This document shows positions 23,662 to 30,317 of a stretch of 31,750 nucleotides of DNA, piece by piece. The stretch lies in assembly GCA_964608405.1 (NCBI GenBank), contig CAZSNC010000007.1:1-31750 (forward strand), in the 5' to 3' direction. The notes beneath the pieces were generated by a model, which was not told where the DNA came from, did no database searches, and worked only from the letters and a program-made list of their open reading frames with translations. Both the position numbers and the translations under genes were made by a program. This DNA comes from GWB1-38-13 sp964608405 (GTDB lineage: Bacteria; Patescibacteriota; Microgenomatia; UBA8517). The stretch's first letter is position 1. The number at the start of each line of letters is the position of its first letter.

Positions 23662-24216
23662 ATGGATGAAGCCTCAATCCGCTCCAAAATGTCACAGGCG
23701 TTAAGTGCCGTTGTTGCTGATCTGGGATCTCTTCGTACAGGCAAAGCAAGCCCTGCTTTGGTTGACGACTTAAGTGTTTCTGTTTACGGCGGACAACAGA
23801 GGTTAAAGATCAAGGAATTGGCAACGGTTTCCTCACCGGATTATCAGACTCTGGTTATCGACCCATGGGACAAATCAATAATCGGGGAGATCAGACAGGG
23901 AATATTGGCCGCAAATGTCGGAATGAATCCATCAATTGATGGGCAGATAATCAGGATTTCTTTTCCCCCAATGACCACGGAGGATAGGGAAAAATATACA
24001 AAACTATTAAGCGCAAAGCTGGAAAACGGAAGGATTGCCATACGCCAAATCAGGCAAGATGGAATGCATGAAATTAAAAAAGGATTTGAAGAGAAAATCC
24101 TTTCCGAAGATGAGAAATTTGCCGATGAGAAAAAACTTCAGGAAATTACGGACGAATTTGTCGGAAAAATTGACGAAGTAGGGGAGAAAAAGAAGGAAGA
24201 ATTGCTCCAGGTCTGA
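23662..24216 (+). CDS. frr: Ribosome recycling factor
   Basis: RRF splits post-termination ribosomes together with EF-G. The 184-residue protein has full length and typical blocks: LGSLRTGKASPALVDDLSV, YGGQQRLKIKELATVS, VIDPWDKSIIGEI, PSIDGQIIRISFPPMTTEDREKY and a charged C-terminal helix. In most bacteria pyrH lies between tsf and frr; here the gap is only 45 bases and pyrH is absent. Confidence 0.97.
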   Translation: MDEASIRSKMSQALSAVVADLGSLRTGKASPALVDDLSVSVYGGQQRLKIKELATVSSPDYQTLVIDPWDKSIIGEIRQGILAANVGMNPSIDGQIIRISFPPMTTEDREKYTKLLSAKLENGRIAIRQIRQDGMHEIKKGFEEKILSEDEKFADEKKLQEITDEFVGKIDEVGEKKKEELLQV

Positions 24217-24246
24217 TTGTACTTTCCTCTGCAAAAGTATTATACT
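24217..24246 (+). promoter_or_regulatory. Promoter of the small membrane orphan
   Basis: TTGTAC (24217-24222), overlapping just past the frr stop, an 18-base spacer and TATACT (24241-24246), eight bases before the ATG at 24255. It supports this frame over an overlapping ORF starting at 24259. Confidence 0.5.
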
Positions 24247-24254
24247 TCCGGGCA

Positions 24255-24527
24255 ATGAGTGAGAGATCAAGTGCTACTGGGGTTTTGGAACGTCTTCATG
24301 GGGGTTTGGATACTTTTTGCCGAAGATGTGTTGATGGAATGCCATCAAATAATGCGGAAAATATTCCAGACGAAAACGGAGGGTCAGGTTGGTTTAACAG
24401 ATACTTGGCAACAATGGCGTATGAGATTGGTATCGCAATTCCCCTCGGAGTGGCGCTGGTTTCGCGGGAAATTGTCATTTTGCTCGAGGATCTGACTCCA
24501 AATAAAAAAGACAGTTCGAATAAATAG
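24255..24527 (+). CDS. Hypothetical small protein with one membrane segment
   Basis: I do not recognise this 90-residue protein. It has a CRRC pair (Cys22, 25), a Gly/Asn-rich middle, and one likely membrane helix (about residues 50-76, LATMAYEIGIAIPLGVALVS). A charged tail follows. An overlapping ORF from 24259 in another frame is less likely, because the promoter -10 lies eight bases before 24255. A 131-base gap follows; apart from the rseP promoter it holds only a weak AATATC/GATATT inverted repeat. Confidence 0.55.
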   Translation: MSERSSATGVLERLHGGLDTFCRRCVDGMPSNNAENIPDENGGSGWFNRYLATMAYEIGIAIPLGVALVSREIVILLEDLTPNKKDSSNK

Positions 24528-24621
24528 GATATTTTCAATTTAAAAACTTTGTAGTTTAATATCACGGCAGTAGCGATATTGATTCTTCATTATTCCTATG
24601 ATTTTTTTTAAATATAATTAC

Positions 24622-24650
24622 TTGTTGCAATGGGCTGTCTACTCTATACT
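24622..24650 (+). promoter_or_regulatory. rseP promoter
   Basis: TTGTTG (24622-24627), a 17-base spacer and TATACT (24645-24650), eight bases before the ATG. The mRNA is predicted to be leaderless. Confidence 0.55.
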
Positions 24651-24658
24651 TACATGAC

Positions 24659-25765
24659 ATGTTATTGTATTTAATTGTCTTTTTAGGAGTTCTTTCCTTG
24701 CTTGTGCTTGTTCATGAATTTGGGCACTATATCGTTGCTAAAAAGAACGGTGTTTGGGTAGAGGAGTTTGGCATAGGATATCCTCCGAGAGTTTGGAGTA
24801 AGAAATATGGCGAGACATTGTATTCGGTAAACCTCCTTCCGTTGGGTGGTTTTGTTAGGCTTCATGGAGAACAGACGGAAGACGGGGTTACAAAACCGAA
24901 ACGGGCATTTGTTAACAAAAGTAAAAAGGTAAGGTTTCTCATACTTGCTGCGGGAGTATTTATGAACTTTCTTTTGGCAGTTTTCTGTTTTGCGATTTAC
25001 TACGGTTTTTCCGGTGTACCAAGGGAAAGCGACAAAGTTATTATATCCGGTGTTGTCGGTGGTGGGCCCGCTGATCAGGCGGGTATTAAGGCCATGGATG
25101 TGGTTTTGGCGGTAGATGGAGAAAAAGTCTACAGCATGAATGATTTTTCGAAGTTAATTTCCCAAAAGAAGGGAAGTGAGACAAGTATTGAATTGTTATC
25201 AGAAGGAGAAAGTGTCTCAAACGATATTAAAATTATTCCTCGTGTAGACGTTCCTGAAAATGAGGGTCCGCTGGGGGTGTTTATAACCCAGACGGAAATT
25301 TATTTTGCACCTGTATGGCAAAGGCCGTTTTTGGGGATTTATTACGGATTTAAGGATGCAATCTTTTGGGGAAAACAGGTGTTATTTGGTCTTTATGCGA
25401 TGATTATAAACATATTTAAAGGGCAGGTTCCCAAAGATATTGCGGGACCGGTTGGAATCTTTGCAATAACAACAGAAGTTGCGAAAGTAGGGATACTTCC
25501 TCTTATAAATTTCATTGGTATATTTTCGGTAAATTTGGCGGTTGTTAACTTCCTTCCTTTTCCGGCCCTGGACGGTGGAAGATTCCTTTTTATCATTCTT
25601 GAAAAAATTTTCGGCAAGAAAGTTCTCCCGAAAGTTGAAGCGGCGATTCACGGCGCGGGAATGCTATTACTGCTTTCGCTTTTTGTTATGGTTACTTTTA
25701 TTGAAGTAAAAAGGTTAATCGTTGCGGGGAGTTTGGAAGGTTTTTTGGAAAGTACCTTTAAATAA
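24659..25765 (+). CDS. rseP: RseP-type site-2 protease with PDZ domain
   Basis: RseP-type M50 proteases cut membrane-spanning regulators such as anti-sigma factors and leftover signal peptides. The 368-residue protein has the zinc motif HEFGH (residues 19-23) in the first helix and LLPLGGFVRLHGE soon after. One PDZ-like domain spans roughly residues 120-200 (GGGPADQAGIKAMDVVLAVDGEKV region). The third metal motif is in PALDGGRF near residue 305. E. coli RseP has two PDZ domains; here one is clear. The regulator it cuts is not in the window. Confidence 0.93.
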   Translation: MLLYLIVFLGVLSLLVLVHEFGHYIVAKKNGVWVEEFGIGYPPRVWSKKYGETLYSVNLLPLGGFVRLHGEQTEDGVTKPKRAFVNKSKKVRFLILAAGVFMNFLLAVFCFAIYYGFSGVPRESDKVIISGVVGGGPADQAGIKAMDVVLAVDGEKVYSMNDFSKLISQKKGSETSIELLSEGESVSNDIKIIPRVDVPENEGPLGVFITQTEIYFAPVWQRPFLGIYYGFKDAIFWGKQVLFGLYAMIINIFKGQVPKDIAGPVGIFAITTEVAKVGILPLINFIGIFSVNLAVVNFLPFPALDGGRFLFIILEKIFGKKVLPKVEAAIHGAGMLLLLSLFVMVTFIEVKRLIVAGSLEGFLESTFK

Positions 25766-25767
25766 GC

Positions 25768-26076
25768 TTAGCGGGGGTAGGCATGTACACACTTTATGCA
25801 CCCTGCTTCATCACATTGTTCTGTAGAATTATACTCATCTATACTTCGAAGATCGGTGGTGTCCGATTCGATATGAGCACCTAGGACTAGACTGCCTTTG
25901 GAACAATATAGAATACTATCACCCACACCCTTAGAGGCAAATATCTGTGGACAAGTGACCATGTTTCTGTGAGGATCTAGGGTTGTGGCCACCGTTGCAA
26001 TTTCTCGCTTGGAAAAATAACAACCGCTTGGGCCGGTGCATTCTATCGCAACAATATTACCCACTCTTTCATTCAT
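25768..26076 (-). CDS. Hypothetical Cys-rich small protein
   Basis: I do not recognise this 102-residue protein. It has seven cysteines (13, 19, 42, 58, 88, 93, 96), with motifs ECTGPSGCYFSKRE at the N-terminus and QCDEAGCIKC near the C-terminus. There is no signal peptide or membrane helix. The ATG at 26076 follows an A/T-rich stretch with a TATAGC box eight bases upstream. It converges on rseP with two bases between stops and is divergent from proS. A metal or Fe-S binding role is possible but not shown. Confidence 0.55.
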   Translation of the reverse strand: MNERVGNIVAIECTGPSGCYFSKREIATVATTLDPHRNMVTCPQIFASKGVGDSILYCSKGSLVLGAHIESDTTDLRSIDEYNSTEQCDEAGCIKCVHAYPR

Positions 26077-26144
26077 ATTATTTGCTATAATTCAAAATAA
26101 TCCAAAATTAAAATTTATTATACGATCAATATTACATAAGTCAA

Positions 26145-27371
26145 ATGAGGCAGTCAATAATTTTTCCTAAGACAAGAAAAGATGCTCCAAAAGACGCAGA
26201 AAGCGTCAATCACAAACTTTTGGTTAGAGGTGGATTTATAGATCAGTTGATGGCAGGATCGTGGACACTACTTCCGCTTGGTTTTAGGGTAGTTCAAAAA
26301 ATTATCAACATTATTCGTGAAGAAATGAATGCAATCGGAGGGCAGGAGCTTCTGATGCCTTTAATGCACCCCAAAGAGATTTGGAATGAAACGGGAAGAT
26401 GGGAAAGCGCATCTGAAGTGATGTATCAGTTAAAAGACTCCCGTGAGAAAGAATTTGCACTTTCTTTCACCCATGAGGAAATTGTGATGGATCTTCTGCG
26501 CAAACATATCAATTCTTATAATGACCTTCCTGTTGCGGTATATCATTTTTCCACAAAATTCCGAAACGAACCGCGCCCAACGGGGGGAATTTTAAGAGGC
26601 AGGGAATTTTTAATGAAGGATTTGTACAGCGCTCATGCGACAGAGAAAGACCTGATGGAATATTATGAGAAAGTATCCGATGCATATATGAAAGTATTCA
26701 AACGAATCGGATTTGAAACATATATTACCGAAGCCGCAGGTGGAGTTTTTACGGAAAATCACACGCGCGAGTATCAGGTACTAGCCGATGCGGGAGAAGA
26801 CACGATCTATATTAATAAAAATACAAATAAAGCAATAAACAAGGAGATATTTGACGGAAAAGCTGAAGAATATGAGGAGAAAAGATCAATTGAGGTAGGA
26901 AACATTTTCCCTTTTGGCAAAAAAAAATACGCCGAAAGGATGAATGTATGCTATACCGATAAAGACGGAAATAAGAAGCTGGTTCATTTCGCGAGTTATG
27001 GTATTGGAGTATCCCGTCTTTTGGGTACGGCAGTTGAGGTTTTTAATGATGATAAAGGAATTATTTGGCCAAAGGCAATAGCGCCGTTTGACGCCCACTT
27101 ACTTGAGCTTAGAGCGGAAGAGCGGAAGAGCAGGAGAGCGGAAGAAATTTATAATAAATTACAAAATGGTGGTATAGAGGTTCTGTGGGATGATAGGGAT
27201 GTAATGGCTGGTGAAAAATTTGCCGACGCGGATCTGATTGGGATTCCTGTAAGATTAGTGGTTTCTGATAAAACTGGAGACATGGTTGAATGGAAAGAAA
27301 GAACCTCAGATAAAGTTGAAATGTTGTCACTGGATGACGTCATAAAGAGATTTCAGGAAAAGAAAGACTAA
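26145..27371 (+). CDS. proS: Prolyl-tRNA synthetase without editing insertion
   Basis: ProRS charges tRNA-Pro. The 408-residue class II enzyme has ELLMPLMHPKEIW, class II motif 2 KFRNEPRPTGGILRGREF split around the Arg residues, and motif 3 ASYGIGVSRLLG. An anticodon-binding domain at the C-terminus follows (NGGIEVLWDDRD, FADADLIGIPVR). Bacterial-type ProRS of about 570 residues carries an INS editing domain between motifs 2 and 3; here that spacing is short, so post-transfer editing of Ala-tRNA-Pro is probably absent. A short purine-rich repeat (27114-27145) encodes an ERKSRRAEE linker. Confidence 0.95.
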   Translation: MRQSIIFPKTRKDAPKDAESVNHKLLVRGGFIDQLMAGSWTLLPLGFRVVQKIINIIREEMNAIGGQELLMPLMHPKEIWNETGRWESASEVMYQLKDSREKEFALSFTHEEIVMDLLRKHINSYNDLPVAVYHFSTKFRNEPRPTGGILRGREFLMKDLYSAHATEKDLMEYYEKVSDAYMKVFKRIGFETYITEAAGGVFTENHTREYQVLADAGEDTIYINKNTNKAINKEIFDGKAEEYEEKRSIEVGNIFPFGKKKYAERMNVCYTDKDGNKKLVHFASYGIGVSRLLGTAVEVFNDDKGIIWPKAIAPFDAHLLELRAEERKSRRAEEIYNKLQNGGIEVLWDDRDVMAGEKFADADLIGIPVRLVVSDKTGDMVEWKERTSDKVEMLSLDDVIKRFQEKKD

Positions 27372-27399
27372 AAACCTGCTTGGGACTTACCGCTTAATT

Positions 27400-28401
27400 G
27401 TGAAAAAGAAAACAAAAGTATTAGTTATCGGGGGAGGAACGGGTACTTTTACGGTTTTGACTGGACTTAAAAAATACCCTGAGCTTGAATTGTCTGTTGT
27501 TGTATCCATGATGGATGATGGGGGCAGCAATAGGGTTATTAGAGACGAGTTTGGACTTCTTCCGACATCGGATATAAGGCAATGTATCGTAGCTCTTTCG
27601 GAAGAAAAGCCGGGCGATCTTCTGCGCAAGCTTTTTACTTACCGTTATAATTCCGGAACAGGTATAGCGGGAATGACCTTTGGAAATCTTTTTATGGCCG
27701 CTCTTGCTGATATTTACAAAGATCAGGACTTGGCAATTCAAAAGACTTGTGAGTTTCTAGACGTCAAAGGAAATATTTTTCCTGTTACATTTGATAAGAC
27801 GCATCTGGTGGCCAGATATGAGAATGGGAAACAGGTAATGGGAGAACATATCATTGATGAGCCTGACAGCGAACTGGCTAAATATAAAATAGTCGAACTT
27901 GAAGTATTTCCCGAAAGCAAACCCAACCCAAAGGCTTTAAAACAGATCTCAGAAAGCGACTGTATCGTTTTTGGTCCGGGCGATCTTTATACAAGTGTGT
28001 TACCGAATATTTTGATACCGGGTGTCGCAAATTCCATAAGAAATTCAAAAGCAAAAAAATTATTTGTAGTGAACCTTATGACCAAGCATGGCCAAACGGA
28101 TAATTTTAAAACATCCGATTTTGTGTTTGAACTCGAAAAATATTTGGGAAAGGGAATGATTGACTATGTTCTTGTAAATAAAACTAAAAATTTTCCCCCG
28201 GGTATACTTGAAAGATATAAAACTGAGAAAGCTCAGCCCGTAGAGGACGATTTAAAAGAGACAAAAACAATGAAGGTGATAGTTAGGGACTTTGTGTCCA
28301 ATAATGTCTACGAGAAAATATCAAGCGACAAATTGAAAAGAAGTCTTATAAGACACGATCCGGATAAACTCGCTTTTGCAATATTATCCGTTTTAAAGTA
28401 A
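27400..28401 (+). CDS. yvcK: YvcK/CofD-family putative gluconeogenesis factor
   Basis: The family (UPF0052/CofD-like) includes YvcK, needed for growth on gluconeogenic carbon and for cell shape, and thought to bind UDP-sugars. The 333-residue protein starts at a GTG with the nucleotide-binding VLVIGGGTGTFTVLTGLK. SMMDDGGSNRVIRDEFG follows, then LPTSDIRQCIVAL and SGTGIAGMTFGNLFMAAL, a variant of the usual GNLxLAAL. SDCIVFGPGDLYTSVLPN is typical. It begins 28 bases after proS and may share its transcript. The family call is firm; the role in this organism is inferred. Confidence 0.88.
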   Translation: MKKKTKVLVIGGGTGTFTVLTGLKKYPELELSVVVSMMDDGGSNRVIRDEFGLLPTSDIRQCIVALSEEKPGDLLRKLFTYRYNSGTGIAGMTFGNLFMAALADIYKDQDLAIQKTCEFLDVKGNIFPVTFDKTHLVARYENGKQVMGEHIIDEPDSELAKYKIVELEVFPESKPNPKALKQISESDCIVFGPGDLYTSVLPNILIPGVANSIRNSKAKKLFVVNLMTKHGQTDNFKTSDFVFELEKYLGKGMIDYVLVNKTKNFPPGILERYKTEKAQPVEDDLKETKTMKVIVRDFVSNNVYEKISSDKLKRSLIRHDPDKLAFAILSVLK

Positions 28402-28412
28402 CCTTTATCTTC

Positions 28413-28441
28413 TTGTGTAAATATTTTTACTTTTATATACT
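28413..28441 (+). promoter_or_regulatory. Promoter of the first HIT-family gene
   Basis: TTGTGT (28413-28418), a 17-base spacer and TATACT (28436-28441). The -10 is four bases before the ATGATG start, so the transcript would begin inside the first ATG and the second ATG (28449) may be the working start. Confidence 0.5.
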
Positions 28442-28445
28442 GACC

Positions 28446-28769
28446 ATGATGGACGATTGTATTTTTTGCAGGATAATAAAGGGTGATGAGCAGACAAATA
28501 TTGAGAAGGAAACCGATCGTGTTGTTGTTGTTGAAGATGCACGACCCATCGCCCCAATACATTTATTAATCATCCCAAAGCAGCATATAAAAGATATCAG
28601 GGAAGCAGAACCTTATTTGTGGGATGACATAAGAAAAGTTGTAACAGAAATAGCTTCAGAAAAAAAATTGTCCGGCTTTCGTATTACCACTAATGCAGGT
28701 GATGCAGCCTTGATTCCTCACATGGTGATACATTTGCTTGCAGGAATTACCAGTGACAGATCTATTTAA
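28446..28769 (+). CDS. HIT-family protein 1, catalytic histidine replaced
   Basis: HIT proteins are nucleotide hydrolases or transferases that use the middle His of HxHxHxx as nucleophile. This 107-residue protein begins with the zinc-type CIFCRIIKGD and has HLLIIPKQHIKDI, typical of the Hint branch. The triad region reads PHMVIHLLAG: His92 and His96 align to the outer histidines, but the middle position is Val94. The nucleophile is therefore missing, and it may be inactive, bind nucleotides only, or need its neighbour. The real start may be the second ATG (28449). The gene lies just upstream of a second, different HIT gene. Confidence 0.85.
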   Translation: MMDDCIFCRIIKGDEQTNIEKETDRVVVVEDARPIAPIHLLIIPKQHIKDIREAEPYLWDDIRKVVTEIASEKKLSGFRITTNAGDAALIPHMVIHLLAGITSDRSI

Positions 28770-28794
28770 AGTTGTGATAAAATCTTCATATATT

Positions 28795-29265
28795 ATGAGT
28801 ACAGACTGTATTTTTTGCAGGATTGTGAAAGGTGAATTACCATGTCACAAGGTATGGGAAGATGAAAAGCATTTGGCTTTTCTGTCAACATTTCCAAACA
28901 CCGAGGGGTTTTCAGTGGTCGTACCGAAAAAACATCTTCCTTCGTATGCTTTTGAAAACAAAGATACGGATTTGTGTGATTTAATAATTGCTACAAAAAA
29001 AGTTGCTCTCTTACTTGATAAGTATTTTGATGACGTTGGTAGATGCGGTATGTTTTTTGAGGGTTTTGGTGTTGATCATTTGCACTCCAAACTATTTCCT
29101 ATGCACGGCACTTCTAATATGAAGAATTGGGTTCCGATTGAAAGTAATATTCCAGAAGTATATTTTGACAAATACCCGGGTTATTTATCATCGCATAATG
29201 CTAGGAGGGCTGATGATGAAACACTGTCGAAACTTGCAGAAAGAATTAGACAAAAAGCGAAATAA
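28795..29265 (+). CDS. HIT-family protein 2
   Basis: The 156-residue protein begins MSTDCIFCRIVKGELP, the same zinc-type start as its neighbour, and has FSVVVPKKHLPSY. Its triad region is GVDHLHSKLFPMH: His95 and His97 match the first and middle (nucleophile) positions, while the third His is Lys99 and a further His104 follows. It is about 50 residues longer than HIT protein 1, with a C-terminal region not seen in Hint. The catalytic His is kept, so activity on a nucleotide substrate is plausible. It starts 25 bases after HIT protein 1. The ~120-base gap behind it shows no gene. Confidence 0.85.
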   Translation: MSTDCIFCRIVKGELPCHKVWEDEKHLAFLSTFPNTEGFSVVVPKKHLPSYAFENKDTDLCDLIIATKKVALLLDKYFDDVGRCGMFFEGFGVDHLHSKLFPMHGTSNMKNWVPIESNIPEVYFDKYPGYLSSHNARRADDETLSKLAERIRQKAK

Positions 29266-29384
29266 ATTAAAGAATGTGAAGATTTAAGTATCTGATGGGA
29301 AACTTTTAATTTGGTAGTTAGTTACGAGTACTTTCTACGTATTTACTGATAGTTATTATTTATTATCGAGTATTATAATTATTA

Positions 29385-29849
29385 ATGATCAAATCTAAAA
29401 TCAACGGACAAATAGGAGAAGCATTGAAAGCTCACGACGAACTCCGTTTAACGACACTTCGTATGCTCTCAAGTGCTTTAAATTACGAGTTTATTGCAAA
29501 ACAACACGAGCTTTCCCAAGATGAAGAGATTGCGGTTGTGAGGCGTGAGGTTAAAAAAAGAAATGATGCGGTTGAGTCATACAAGGCAGTTTTAGACAAA
29601 GACCCTGCTCATGTTCAGGAAAAGATCGACAAAGAGTTAGCAGAAACAGTCATTTTGAAAGAATATTTACCTCCCGAAATGGATGAAACAGACCTTAAAA
29701 AAATTGTTGATGATGCAATTACCGAAACTTCAGCTGAGGGGATTAAAGATATGGGAAGGGTTATCGGTCTTGTTAAAGGAAAAGTAGGAATGGCAGCCGA
29801 CGGAAGCCGGATTGCACAGATGGTTAAAAAGGCATTGACTGATGAGTAA
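29385..29849 (+). CDS. yqeY: YqeY/GatB-like domain protein
   Basis: The 154-residue protein is a stand-alone YqeY domain, related to the tRNA-binding tail of the GatB amidotransferase subunit. The LRLTTLRMLSSALNYEFIA segment, KRNDAVESYK, EYLPPEM and a C-terminal GRVIGLVKGKVGMAADGSRI are typical. It probably binds tRNA, but its exact role is unknown in the family. TATAAT (29374-29379) lies five bases before the ATG, so the mRNA is predicted to be leaderless. Confidence 0.92.
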   Translation: MIKSKINGQIGEALKAHDELRLTTLRMLSSALNYEFIAKQHELSQDEEIAVVRREVKKRNDAVESYKAVLDKDPAHVQEKIDKELAETVILKEYLPPEMDETDLKKIVDDAITETSAEGIKDMGRVIGLVKGKVGMAADGSRIAQMVKKALTDE

Positions 29850-29918
29850 TTGGTGAGGTCGGCCTCTTCTGCCTTCCAGTTCTGGCAACAACACTCAGGG
29901 GAAAGTGCCTTCTTAAAT

Positions 29919-30308
29919 ATGATTAAAGTCTACGTCAAAAAACAGGGAAATTTTGCGGTATCGTCTTTGAAAATAAAAAAGTCGTTAAGTGAACTATTTT
30001 TGAAAGAAGGGATAGTATCAGAGGCCGATGTAAATGTTGCGATTGTGGGAGAGGGGCAAATGGACAAACTCGGAAAGAAATATCTTTCCAAAAACGAGCC
30101 GCTTCACAATGTTTTGTCTTTTGTCGAGTCGGAAACGGGTGGGGGTTTTATTACTCCACCGGATCAAATATTACATCTTGGTGACATTATTGTTTGTTAC
30201 CCGAAGGCCGCTCATGAAGCAGGTGAGGAAGGAGTATTGGTTGAAGAAAAAGTTATTGAACTAATTGAACATGGGGCATATCATTTACTGGGAAAACACC
30301 ACGAATAG
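29919..30308 (+). CDS. ybeY: Endoribonuclease YbeY (rRNA maturation)
   Basis: YbeY is a zinc-dependent RNase needed for 16S rRNA 3'-end processing. This 129-residue protein has VNVAIVGEGQMDKLGKKYLSK, the N-L-R-like NVLSF segment and the C-terminal zinc motif EHGAYHLLGKHHE. The latter matches HGxLHLxGYDH with all three His kept but Asp replaced by His. The in-frame extension to a TTG at 29850 is unlikely, since it abuts the yqeY stop and lacks family similarity; I chose the ATG at 29919. A small GAGG/CCTC hairpin lies in the 69-base gap upstream. dnaX follows after nine bases. Confidence 0.85.
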   Translation: MIKVYVKKQGNFAVSSLKIKKSLSELFLKEGIVSEADVNVAIVGEGQMDKLGKKYLSKNEPLHNVLSFVESETGGGFITPPDQILHLGDIIVCYPKAAHEAGEEGVLVEEKVIELIEHGAYHLLGKHHE

Positions 30309-30317
30309 AAAGATATT

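Noticed and set aside
24259..24495. Alternative 78-codon ORF overlapping the small membrane orphan
   Set aside because: The promoter spacing fits the ATG at 24255, and the 24259 frame yields a Trp-rich sequence without recognisable features.
24541..24590. AATATC/GATATT inverted repeat with an 11-base loop as a terminator or operator
   Set aside because: The six-base A/T-rich stem is weak, no T run follows directly, and such repeats are expected by chance in AT-rich DNA.
27114..27145. Short purine repeat (GCGGAAGA-type units) as a possible repeat element
   Set aside because: It lies in frame in proS, encodes a charged linker (ERKSRRAEE) and has only about three imperfect units, so low-complexity coding is the simpler reading.
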